Below are positions 48,476-58,436 of a stretch of DNA of 64,000 nucleotides, one piece after another. The notes beneath the pieces are model-generated. The model saw only the letters and a list, made by a program, of their open reading frames with translations, had not been told where the DNA came from and made no database searches. Position 1 is the first letter of the stretch, and the number at the start of each line of letters is the position of its first letter. The position numbers and the translations under genes were made by a program. This stretch comes from Isoetes taiwanensis (lineage: Eukaryota > Streptophyta > Lycopodiopsida > Isoetales > Isoetaceae): contig JAJEKV010000013.1 in the NCBI GenBank assembly GCA_021234155.1, forward strand, positions 5,462,775 to 5,526,774, written 5' to 3'.

Positions 48476-49212
48476 TCTTTTTAGAATGCTTTTTATGCTA
48501 TGGCACCTACATTATTATTCTGAGGAGCACATTAATTGCATGATTAATTGGCTTCTACAATAACCAAGTTGTTGTGATACAAGCATATGTTTTTTACGGT
48601 CTTGCATTAGTGTTGCAAGCACACCCCCCAGCCCCAAATGGCCCACTTTTGTTTTGAGTTAATACAAGCCATTACATCCAACACTTTAAAATTAAATTTC
48701 CCTAAAACTCCCTTTGGTTTCGGGTGCTTATTCACACGGGGTGATGTAGGGCATATAATATATGTACAAAATCAATGCCATTTAGTACATTGCCTCAAAC
48801 CTTATAGTATTCTGGAAACCTCATTATACAGTATACCAAAACTTGTACAAGCATACCCACAAACGAGGATTGCTATCTACGGTCTAGATCGAGGAATAAA
48901 GGGGAAATATGACCATCTGACAGCTCTTGATGCCCGGAGTTCCCCGCGTGCGAATAAGCACCCAAACCATAAGGAGATTTCAGGAGGAATATGATTTTAA
49001 AATGTTGGATGTAATGATTTATGTTAACTCAAATTTTTTTTGGCCCATTCGGGGCCCTGGGGCATGTGCTTGCAACATTAATGCAAGACTACAAAAAGTA
49101 TGCTTGTACCACTACAACTTGGTTATTGTAGAAGCCAATTAATTAGCCAATTAATGTGTTCCTCAGAATAATAATGTAGGTGTCATACCCTATAAAAAGC
49201 ATTCTAAAAAGA
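48476..49212. mobile_element. Foldback MITE, copy 2 (737 bp)
   Basis: The ends TCTTTTTAGAATGCTTTTTA and their complement at the right define long inverted arms of over 300 bp each. Matching blocks include CACCTACATTATTATTCTGA, ATTGGCTTCTACAATAACCA and CATTACATCCAACA. The inner 320 bp are related to the foldback at 7,562-7,953 (shared 'tttggttt.gggtgc.tattca'). TA follows the right end (49,213-49,214) and TG precedes the left, so a mutated TA duplication is possible. The 118-codon frame inside is a by-product of the inverted repeat. Confidence 0.8.
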
Positions 49213-49639
49213 TATTGTTCTAACAATGCACTCAGATTGTAAGATAGTGAAACTTGTTTGCGTGATAACCTGGTTTGAAAAGAATGTATATGGTCTTGCA
49301 ATGGCTACATTTGTTGTTTGACAGAAAGGGATTTATGATTATTGGAACATAAGTACTAAACTTATTGGAATTTCCTTGTCTGGGTTGTGAACACGGTGGA
49401 AGGATTGACTGGATCGGATGTTTGACCTAGGATTCTAGGTTAAGGCAGATTTTTTTTTGTTTTTTGTGGTCTTTTTTTTTTTAATTATATGTTCATAACA
49501 TGGACTATGTGGAATCTGGACACACATATTAATATAAGTAGCTGCACCATGGTATATCTTGGGCAACATGGGGACATAGGAAATTGCAACATGAAATACT
49601 AGGCTCTTACCTTTGAATCTTTGTTTGCAATATTATATA

Positions 49640-50305
49640 ATTTTTTAGGGTCCTCACAATGAACAAAATGGTCGTCATCTACCAAAGCCATCTAACAGGG
49701 AACGGATGCAGATGATCGTGTACCGACACTCCATCTATTACCTGATATGGTATTTTTATTTTCCAAAAATTGATATCATAAAAGGCTGGAGATTTAAGGA
49801 CATTGACAATGCAAAAGAACTTACTAGGTACATGCCCAATAAGTGCACAAATATGGGCAGACCAATCCTCACAGAAGACATAAAAGTCTTTGCTTCATTT
49901 TTGCACTTGAAGGATGCTATATCTGAATTAGCAATCTGTTAGTGGGTAGGAAGAAAGGTGACCTAAACATAGCCACTAGGAAGAGGCTAGAATCTGAGAA
50001 ATAAGTGGACAAAAAAGCAGGAATTTTTTCGATTTTAGAACAGCTGCTAAGGGATCTACTGGGCAGAGTAGCAGAGGCTTGGCCAATATAGGGAACGAAG
50101 TGTGTAACAATGTTGTCAAGGATGGGAATGACAGTGGGGAAGCTGACGAAACTGTGAAGCAGATTGCTAAAGGCAAGGATCTTGAGACAATTCATAAAGA
50201 AGCAGAGACTAAGAAGATGGCAACAATGCAAATCAATACTTGGAAGCTCTCCAAAACACGAAAATCATTCAAGTCCTTGTTTACATTCAAAATTAATGCA
50301 TGATT
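49640..50305 (+). CDS. Unassigned ORF fragments, part of a decayed element
   Basis: Two plus frames lie close together. 49,706-49,942 includes IIKGWRFKDIDNAKELTRYM and ILTEDIKVFASFLHLKD. 50,079-50,303 begins MANIGNEVCNNVVKDGND and continues upstream without stop through FRTAAKGSTGQSSRG. Both are hydrophilic and helix-prone. I do not recognise the family. The second frame is duplicated nearly exactly at 53,420-53,644. With the frames at 52.6, 56.8 and 58.5-60.4 kb they look like pieces of one decayed multi-kilobase element. Confidence 0.35.
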
Positions 50306-50872
50306 TGAGGAGATGTTCTTCTCTGATAATTTAGAATGGGAAAAAAAAGGCTAGGCACTGGAATATTTATCTAGAAAGAGCATTATAATATTGTGCATGT
50401 AAGATCCAGTTTATTTAAAATAATGTGTGCTAACTGTGGACATTTATGTTTTATGAAGCATAAAAAATAGAGATCAGAAAGATAAATGAACAATATGGGA
50501 GCAGATCCAAAATAAAGAATAAGGAACATGATGTACCAGTCTGGATCTAGGTAGAAATATTATGCTCCATGTGCAATTTATAAACGATTTAGATTGCTGG
50601 GAGAGCCCAGTAAAATAATTGCTAGATAAGCTTGTGTTACGTATCTATGTCCATTTATAAGTTCAAGTTGACACTGAATTTAAGTATAGACTTGCTTGCT
50701 GGTTCTACCGCATCGAGTACATTAATGCTCGCATTGATCTAGGGTAAATAGTGATCTACTCTACCATGAACCACACCATTGGTTAACAGATAAAGAATGG
50801 AAAAAGGAATGCAATTATATGAATTAATTTATAGATTCAAGATGACTCTAAGGTAAGGAAGTTCATCTAGAG

Positions 50873-51344
50873 TGTAACGGGCCCATGGTAGACCGCTCGA
50901 GTATTCAAACCTTGAATGTGCCTGTGGGGCGTTCCCGAGACATCGGCATAAATGAGTAGAAGCGACTACTCATAAACGCGCCTAGGACGGTTTTGCCCGT
51001 TGGTTAAGGGCATGTCGGTTAGGAATGTTACATTTGGTATCAGAGCAGGTCTCGAGTTCGAGTCTCCATGGGTGCCTATATGCATGGGTAATTTGTAAAG
51101 ACTTAGTAATCATTGTGACATGGTATGACATAGACATGGTATAGCCTTGGATGCTTGAGGACGAGCATAGTTCTAGTGGGAGAGACTATAACGGGCCCAT
51201 GGTAGACCGCTCGAGTATTCGAACCTTGAATGTGCCTGTGGGGCGTTCCCGAGACACCGACATAAATGGGTAGAAGCGACTACTCATAAATGTCTAGACG
51301 GTTTTGCCCAGTTGGTTAAAGGCATATCGGTTAGGAACGTCACA
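50873..51344 (+). mobile_element. TRIM retrotransposon, copy A
   Basis: 5' LTR 50,873-51,032 (TGTAACGGGCC...GTTACA) and 3' LTR 51,187-51,344 (TATAACGGGCC...GTCACA) are about 95% alike and 158-160 bp long. The primer-binding site TGGTATCAGAGC (51,035-51,046) matches initiator-Met tRNA. The purine tract GTGGGAGAGA (51,176-51,185) precedes the 3' LTR. The 5-bp duplication TAGAG flanks it (50,868-50,872 and 51,345-51,349). The 154-bp interior encodes no protein, so this is a terminal-repeat retrotransposon in miniature that depends on a helper. Confidence 0.9.
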
Positions 51345-51655
51345 TAGAGTGTTCTTGCTTAGATATAAAAACACAAAATGTTGCCCAAATAAAAGCTATT
51401 ACTTAGTGAGAATAAGAACAGAAGGGGCAAAGCAGATTTGCGTATAACATGTATTGAAGGAAGTAAACCCAAGAAAACCTATAGCTTACCTATCAATTCT
51501 GCCTTAATTACCCTACCCTGGCTAATCTTTGGCTGTTTAATTGCAGGTTTTCTTACTCCATGCTTTGATGTTTCTATTTAAGCTATGGTTCAAACTACAA
51601 GATGCTAAGTAAGCATGTTCTATATGGGGTTTATTATGTATGTACATTCTGTTGT

Positions 51656-52113
51656 GAGAATAGAATAGAATAGAATAGTTTTTTTAACGTCCACGGAGAC
51701 CAATAGGTCATGGGACCCATACAATGGGCTAGTACAATCATTACTACTAGGATTAAAAACCCCACACTTTCGAAGGTTTTCAAGGGAAAAACCTTTGCAG
51801 TAATGATGATACTAGACAAGCGGAGATAATGACTACTGAGAGCTCAGTAATTGCAGACGTTTATCTAGAACCTCAAGTATGTATAATGCCAAGTCATGCA
51901 CAGATGGTGCTCTGAGAAGTTCTGGAAGCGTGGAATGGAATGCTAAGGTCAAAAAATCATTCCGGACTATCTCAAAAGCGAACCTTTCGAAAAGTATGGC
52001 TTTCATCTTCAATAACACATGAATCGGCAAACAGGCACATAGTCTCGCTTCTCGCGGCAATTGCGGCCGCTCCCATCTACCTGTCTCAATCCGTAGCCTG
52101 TGTGTGTGTGTGT
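51656..52113 (-). mobile_element. 5'-truncated LINE fragment, (TTCTA)n-tailed
   Basis: Present in copy A but absent at the corresponding place in copy B (56,314), so it is a defined insertion of about 460 bp. Its left end is AATAGAATAGAATAG (tail of the minus strand), next to GTCCCATGACCTATTGGTCT, which is shared with the LINE at 45.9 kb. The minus frame 52,060-51,833 (AILFERFAFEIVRNDFLTL...) is the extreme C-terminus of ORF2. A (GT)n run ends it at 52,113. It has the structured 3'-UTR motif at 51,737-51,807. Confidence 0.75.
51737..51807 (-). repeat. Structured LINE 3'-UTR motif, copy 3
   Basis: Outer stem of 9 bp, ATCATTACT (51,737-51,745) with AGTAATGAT (51,799-51,807). The two inner hairpins (GGTTTT...AAAACC and GGGGTTTTTAATCCT) are kept on the minus strand. 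Confidence 0.6.
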
Positions 52114-52499
52114 GTAGCAGCCTTGCATATTTGAAATCTATGTAAACTAGTATCTTGTGTAAACATCAGACTTATCTTCAGATGTTTGGTATAAGATATA
52201 GTTATTTGAAATGAAAATACAAATATTTATTTTTAATATCATGAGTATTCATAATCTGGAATGTAAACAATTAATTTAAATCTGGCTTTGGCCTAGAAAA
52301 TGATTCCTGTTACTTTTCTAGGGCTGCAAATTGCAAACTTAGTATTTCTGAAAGAAGTATTAAGGTTGGGAGCCTGGTAACAGATTGTATAAGGTTTTTT
52401 TTCAATTTTAGATTAAAAAGAGAAACTTTATACTAATTAGGCATTGGACTATATAGAAACCTTAAAAAATGATAGAATATGAAGCCAATGATCAATGGA

Positions 52500-52958
52500 T
52501 AAAGGAACTTGTCTTTCTCAAATATCATAAATGTGGGATTGATAGCCCCAAACATTGCAGTATGAACTATTATTGCCTACATTAGGAACAAAGATATTTA
52601 TGAATATATTACTTTCAAAGAAGCTAACTTGGTGGACAAACCAAGATCTCCTGTTACATGGTTGGGTTTCAATGGATGGTTCAAGTTATTCTATTTTCTA
52701 AAAAAAGTCAATTTCCTATACAAAAAGTGCAAGGGAGCTATCCTTGAAATCTATAATGACATTAACAATATCTTGTACCAGAGAACTTGTGAAGAAGATG
52801 ACATTGGAAGAAATTTTATGCAAGGGCTCATAGCCCTGGAGGATGGTAATGAAATTCCAAACTCATTAATTCGGCAAATTATGATACAACAGAAACAAAG
52901 ATATCTGAATATGTATCAAAATAACAGGGGGTTCCAGGGGGATTTGATATGGATGTAA
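52500..52958 (+). CDS. Unassigned ORF in copy A
   Basis: An open frame at 52,629-52,958 (109 codons) extends upstream in frame through IRNKDIYEYITFKEANLVDK. It contains SPVTWLGFNGWFKLFYF, a lysine-rich stretch and FMQGLIALEDGNEIPNS. An upstream block in another frame reads WIKELVFLKYHKCGIDSPKH, with CX(n)H spacing. The nearly identical copy B frame (56,826-57,080) keeps the same reading except near its end. Composition and conservation suggest genuine protein ancestry, but I know no family like it. Confidence 0.35.
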
Positions 52959-53355
52959 GAAATAACAATTCCTAAAACCTAGTCCATATATCCCTAAAGC
53001 AATTGAATGGGTTGTTATAAAAAAAAAACATAGATTCAAGATAAACAATAATCACATTAGCTCACTGGGTATATTGGCTAAAGTAGTCGTATTAGAACAT
53101 TGAGTTTTTTTTATAGAGGTTGGAGCCCCCGTATTTCATATTCTAAAATCTTAGGCAATGCCGTATAGAGCTTCGATATTCTTTCAAAACCTTAGGCGAA
53201 ATCGTATTTCATATTTCAAAATCAGTGGCGTCTCCTATCATAAATGACTATAAGCGAAACGAGAGGTGCTCATAGGCCCCAACATATGATCTGGGTCGTA
53301 GGATCGACGAATCCTACGATTGTGATAGTCCAGAGTGCACCTCGTTTAGAATATA
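52914..53355 (+). repeat. 440-bp unit, copy 0
   Basis: Single unit in duplication copy A, homologous to the three tandem units at 57,111-58,436. It includes the A-box-like TAGCTCACTGGG (53,058 on) and a B-box position that here reads GGTTGGAGCCC, one base off. Confidence 0.8.
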
Positions 53356-54251
53356 TAGCAGGAATTTTTTCGATTTTAGAACAGCTACTAAGGGATCTAC
53401 TGGGCAGAGTAGCAGAGGCTTGGCCAATATAGGGAACGAAGTGTGTAACAATGTTGTCAAGGATGGGAATGACAGTGGGGAAGTTGACGAAATTGTGAAG
53501 CAGATTGCTAAAGGCAAGGATCTTGAGACAATTCATAAAGAAGCAGAGACTAAGAAGATGGCAACAATGCAAATCAATACTTGGGAGTTCTCCAAAACAC
53601 GAAAATCATTCAGGTCCTTGTTTACATTCAAAATTAATGCATGATTTGAGGAGATGTTCTGCTCTGATAATTTAGAATGGGAATAAAAAGGCTAGGCACT
53701 GGAATATTTATCTAGAAAGAGCATTATAATATTGTGCATGTAAGATCCAGGTTATTTAAAATGATGTATGCTAACTGTGGACATTTATGTTTTATGAAGC
53801 ATAAAAAATAGAGACCAGAAAGATAGATGAACAATATGGGAGCAGATCCAAAATAAAGAATAAGGAACATGATGTATCAGTCTGGATCTAATTTTTTTTT
53901 ATCAAGAAGGTAGAAATATTATGCTCCATGAGCAATTTATAATTGATTTAGATTGCTGGGAGACCTGCACATCTAATAGGAGAGCCCAGTAAAATAATTG
54001 CTAGATAAGCTTGTGTTACGTATCTATGTCCATTTATAAGTTTAAGTTGACACTGAATTTAAGTATAGACTTGCTTGCTGGTTCTACCGCATCGAGTACA
54101 TTAATGCTCGCATTGATCTAGGGTAAATAGTGATCTACTCTACCATGAACCATACCATTGGTTAACAGATAAAGAATGGAAAAAGGAATACAATTATATG
54201 AATTAAGGTATAGATTCAAGATGACTCTAAGGTAAGGAAGTTCATCTAGAG

Positions 54252-54756
54252 TGTAACGGGCCCATGGTAGACCGCTCAAGTATTCAAACCTTGAATGTGC
54301 CTGTGGGGCGTTCCCGAGACACCGGCATAAATGAGTAGAAGCGACTACTCATAAAGGTCTAGACGGTTTTGCCCAGTTGGTTAAGGGCATGTCGGTTAGG
54401 AACGTTTGGTATCAGAGCAGGTTTCGAGTTCGAGTCTCCATGGGTGCCTATATGCATGGGTAATTTGCAAAGACTTGGTAATAATTCAGACATGGTATGA
54501 CATAGACATGGTATAGCCTTGGATGCTCGAGGACGAGCATAGTTCTAGTGGGAGAGACTATGATGCTCGAGGACGAGCATAGTTCTAGTGGGAGAGACTA
54601 TAACGGGCCCATGGTAGACCGTTCGAGTATTCGAACCTTGAATGTGCCTGTGGGGCATTCCCGAGACACCGACATAAATGGGTAGAAGCAACTACTCATA
54701 AACGTCTAGACGGTTTTGCCCAGTTGGTTAAGGGCATATCGGTTAGGAACGTCACA
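54252..54756 (+). mobile_element. TRIM retrotransposon, copy B
   Basis: Same element and same TAGAG flanks (54,247-54,251 and 54,757-54,761) as copy A, so it was duplicated with the surrounding DNA rather than inserted twice. The 5' LTR (54,252 to about 54,404) has lost its last bases before the primer-binding site (54,407-54,418). The block GATGCTCGAGGACGAGCATA plus the purine tract is present twice in tandem (about 54,522-54,600) before the 3' LTR (54,599-54,756). Confidence 0.85.
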
Positions 54757-55139
54757 TAGAGTGTTCTTGCTTAGATATAAAAACACAAAATGTTGCCCAA
54801 ATAAAAGCTGTTACTTAGTGAGAATGAGAAGACATATTTACCTTCGTTTCCAACGAATAGAAGGTAAATGACCTTCTAGAGCTAGGTGACAAGTGTCCCA
54901 AGCGGTTAGTAACTTCCAGGCACTCACCCTATTTGGAGCTTGGCACATAGGTTTCCCGCATCAGCGCTTTTGTGCGCATCTCCATTTTGGATTTCCCTGA
55001 GCTCACTTCCCACCCACCCTCCCTCTTTTCCCTTTTTCTGTTGATTCATAGGTCATTATTTCCAGTTAACCTGCTTGGCCTTGTTAGTATGATCCACTTT
55101 GGTATTGCTGTATTCGTTGATTTATGGTTATGGAGACTT

Positions 55140-55600
55140 GGTAACTTATGTTGATATGTGACTTTTCGTTTATGGTAGCTTATGTTTATGTTGATATTTA
55201 TGGTTTGAGAGCCTAGGTGGCTTGTTTTTTGTTTTAAAGCCTTGGTGGCTTGTTTATGGTTGAAAGCCTTGGTGGCTATTTTATGGTTTTAAAGTCTTGG
55301 TGGCTTATGTTTGTAGACTTTGGTGCCGGTGGGCCCGGGGTCTTGTCTTACTCGTGTTATTCTTTTGCAGCCAATCTGACCTACTTTGGTTATTACTAAA
55401 TTGATTGATATGGTTATGGAGCCTTGGTGGCTTATATCGGTATGGGACTATTGGTTTATGGTTTTATAGCCTTGGTGGCTTGTTCATGGTTGAAAGCCTT
55501 GGTGGTTGTTTTATGGTTTTAAAGCCTTGGTGGCTTATGTTTGTAGCCTTTGGTGCCGGTGGGCCCGGGGTTTTGTCTTACTCGTGTTATTCTTTTGCAG
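55140..55600 (+). repeat. Nested 'ccttggtggctt' tandem repeats
   Basis: About ten short units around GCCTTGGTGGCTT, organised as two higher-order copies of about 200 bp. Confidence 0.75.
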
Positions 55601-55788
55601 GATGATGCAGATGAGTTTGCAGTTTTGGATGGTTAGTGAAACTGCCGCTTTCAATCGAGTTCTGATATAGTTGGCGGCTCACATCTGCATGTGGCTTTCC
55701 TTTTTCGACGTATTTGTAAACCCAAAAAGGCCTGTAGGCATGAGGGTTCTTTTTCTTTTCTATTGTGTATAACATCTCTTAGATGGTT

Positions 55789-55848
55789 GTTTATCTTTAG
55801 GTTTCCTCGAAAACCCGAAAGGGCGAGGTTTTCATCCCGGGGATAAGC
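55789..55848 (+). repeat. Structured LINE 3'-UTR motif, copy 4
   Basis: Outer stem GTTTATC (55,789-55,795) with GATAAGC (55,842-55,848), one G-T wobble. Inner GGTTT...AAACC hairpin, followed by CCC-GAAA-GGG, a GNRA-type tetraloop hairpin. Confidence 0.55.
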
Positions 55849-55886
55849 TTCTCTCTTAGAGCATGTCACATGAGCATCAGCATAGC

Positions 55887-56050
55887 ATGTTTCTGTTTAT
55901 GGAGATGCCCACAAGGGCCAATTTATCAGCATGTTTCTGTTTATAGAGATGCCCACAAGGGCCATTTTGTAGCATGTTTCTGTTTATGGAGATGCCCACA
56001 AGGGCCATTATGTTTCTGTTTATGGAGATGCCCACAAGGGCCATTTTGTC
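55887..56050 (+). repeat. Minisatellite of about 40 bp, four copies
   Basis: Units of 38-44 bp carry CATGTTTCTGTTTATGGAGA and TGCCCACAAGGGCCA. They differ mainly in the length of the linker after GGGCCA. Confidence 0.85.
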
Positions 56051-57110
56051 CACCTTGTCTCTATAGCTCTAGAACAGAAGGGGCAAAGCAGATTGCGTAT
56101 AACATGTAATGAAGGAAGTAAACCCAATAAAACCTATAGCTTACCTATCAATTCTGCCTTAATTACCCTACCCTGGCTAATCTTTGGCTGTTTAACTGCA
56201 GGTTTTCTTACTCCATGCTTTGATGTTTCTATTTAAGCTATGGTTCAAACTACAAGATGCCAAGTAAGCATGTTCTATATGGGGTTTATTATGTATGTAC
56301 ATTCTGTTGTGAGGAAAAGCAGCCTTGCACATTTGAAATTTGTGTAAACTAGTATCTTGTGTAAACATCAGCCTCAGATGTTTGGTATAAGCTATAGTTA
56401 TTTGAAATAAAAATACAAATATTTATTTTTAATATCATGAGTATTCATAATCTGGAATGTAAACAATTAATTTAAATCTGGCTTTGGCCTAGAAAATGAT
56501 TCCTGTTACTTTTCTAGGGCTGCAAATTACAAACTTAGTATTTCTGAAAGAAGTATTAAGGTTGGGAGCCTGGTAACAGATTGTATATGGTTTTTTTCAA
56601 TCTTAGATTAAAAAAGGGAAACTTTATAGTAATTAGCTGATTGGACTATATAGAAACCTTAAAAAATGATAGAATCTGAAGCCAATGATCAATGGATAAA
56701 GGAACTTGTCTTTTTCAAATATCATAAATGTGGGATTGATAGCCCCAAACATTGCAGTATGAACTATTATTGCCTACATTAGGAACAAAGATATTTATGA
56801 ATATATTACTTTCAAAGAAGCTAACTTGGTGGACAAACCAAGATCTCCTGTTACATGGTTGGGTTTCAATGGATGGTTCAAGTTATTCTATTTTATAAAA
56901 AAAGTCAATTTCGTATACAACAAGTGCAAGGGAGCTATCCTTGAAATCTATAATGACATTAACAATACCTTGTACCAGAGAACTTGCGAAGAAGATGACA
57001 GTGCAAGAAATTTTATGCAAGGTCTCATAGCCCTGGAGGATGGTAATGAAATTCCAAACTCATTCATTGACAAATTATGATACTGTGAAAACAAAGATAT
57101 CTCGAATACG

Positions 57111-58436
57111 TAGCAAAATAACAGGGGGTTCCAGGGGGATTTGATATGGATGTAAGAAATAACAATTCCTAAAACCATAGTCCATATATCCCTAAAACAA
57201 TTGAATGGGTTGTTATAAAAAAAAATATATAGATTCAAGGTAAAAAATAATCACATTAGCTCACTGGGTATATTGGTTAAAGTAGTCTTATTAGGACATT
57301 GAGTTATTTTGGTAGAGGTTCGAGCCCCCGTATTTCATATTCTAAAATCTTAGACAACGCCGTACAGAGGTTCGATATTCTTTCAAAACCTTAGGCGAAA
57401 TCGTATTTCATATTTCAAAATCAGTGGCGTCTCCTATCATAAATGACTATAAGCGAAACGAGAGGTGCTCATAGGCTCCAACATATGATTTGGGTCGTAG
57501 GATCGACGAATCCTACGATTGTGGTAGTCCAGAGTGCACCTCGTTTAGATATGTAGCAAAATAACAGGGAGTTCCAGGGGGATTTGATATGGATGTAAGA
57601 AATAACAATTCCTGAAACCATAGTCCATATATCCTTAAAACAATTGAATGGGTTGTTATAAAAAAAAACATAGATTCAAGATAAAAAATAATCACGTTAG
57701 CTCACTGGGTATATTGGTTAAAGTAGTCTTATTAGGACATTGAGTTATTTTGGTAGAGGTTCGAGCCCCCGTATTTCATATTCTAAAATCTTAGGCAATG
57801 CCGTATAGAGGTTCGATATTCTCTCAAAACCTTAGGCGAAATCGCATTTCATATTTCAAAATTAGTGGCGTCTCCTATCATAAATGACTTTAAGCGAAAC
57901 GAGAGGTGCTCATAGGCCCCAACATATTATCTGGGTCGTAGGATCGACAAATCCTACGATTGTGGTAGTCCAGAGTGCATCTCGTTTAGAATATGTAGCA
58001 AAATAACAAGGGTTCCAGGGGGATTTGATATGGATGTAAAAAATAACAATTCCTGAAACCATAGTCCATATATCCCTAAAACAATTGAATGGGTTGTTAT
58101 AAAAAAAAACATAGATTCAAGATAAAAAATAATCACAGTAGCTCACTGGGTATATTCATTAAAGTAGTCTTATTAGGACATTGAGTTATTTTGGTAGAGG
58201 TTCGAGCCCCCGTATTTCATATTCTAAAATCTTAGGCAACGCCGTATAGAGGTTCGATATTCTCTCAAAACCTTAGGCGAAATCGTATTTCATATTTCAA
58301 AATCAGAGGCGCCTCCTACCATAAATGACTATAAGCGAAACGAGAGGTGCTCACAGGTCCCAACATATGATCTGGGTCGTAGGAACGACGAATCCTACGA
58401 TTGTTGTAGTCTAGAGTGCACCTTGTTTAGAATATG
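57111..58436 (+). repeat. Three 440-bp tandem units with pol III-like boxes
   Basis: Units 57,111-57,553, 57,554-57,995 and 57,996-58,436 are nearly identical. Each begins TAGCAAAATAACA and holds TAGCTCACTGGG (fits the tRNA A box), then about 60 bp later GGTTCGAGCCC (fits the B box). Near its end each has a stem-loop: AAACGAGAGGTGC against GCACCTCGTTT (57,456-57,468 and 57,536-57,546 in unit 1), enclosing TCGTAGGAT/ATCCTACGA (57,495-57,503 and 57,510-57,518). A tRNA-derived SINE head inside a tandem repeat is the simplest reading. Confidence 0.8.

Larger units (their letters stand above)
50017..53355 (+). repeat. 3.3-kb direct duplication, copy A
   Basis: From 'gcaggaattttttcgatttt' at about 50,018 the sequence is collinear with 53,357 onward and ends with 'cctcgtttagaatat' at about 53,355. 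It contains the ORF at 50,079, a TRIM retrotransposon, a LINE fragment absent from copy B, the ORF at 52,629 and one 440-bp unit. Confidence 0.85.
54831..56074 (+). mobile_element. 1.24-kb insertion of unknown class
   Basis: Exactly absent at the matching site in copy A (51,419), with AGAA on both sides. Contents in order: a short unique start; two copies of a region of about 200 bp made of 'aaagccttggtggctt' subrepeats, each ending in 'ggtgccggtgggcccgggg' and 'cttactcgtgttattctttt' (about 55,140-55,370 and 55,400-55,600); about 180 bp with the structured LINE 3'-UTR motif (55,789-55,848); and four copies of a minisatellite of about 40 bp. No protein. The LINE-type 3' motif suggests a non-autonomous retroposon, but it lacks a plain tail. 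Confidence 0.6.
53356..57553 (+). repeat. 3.3-kb direct duplication, copy B (with 1.24-kb insertion)
   Basis: Collinear with copy A at high identity. Differences: a 40-bp internal tandem duplication in the TRIM, a 1.24-kb insertion at 54,831, and absence of the 460-bp LINE fragment. The ORF at 53,420-53,644 is the copy of 50,079-50,303, and 56,826-57,080 that of 52,629. Confidence 0.85.

Noticed and set aside
48638-48994. 118-codon plus ORF
   Set aside because: Lies within the long inverted repeat and mirrors itself; no domain.
50873-51344. Cassandra-type TRIM with 5S rRNA sequence
   Set aside because: LTR size and primer-binding site fit a TRIM, but I see no 5S internal promoter sequence in the LTRs.
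57243-57330. True tRNA gene
   Set aside because: A and B boxes are present, but a cloverleaf with a proper acceptor stem cannot be drawn; it is at best a tRNA-derived SINE head.
57111-58436. CRISPR array or hammerhead ribozyme repeats
   Set aside because: Units are 440 bp without short spaced repeats. I found no CTGATGA...GAAA hammerhead core on either strand of the unit.
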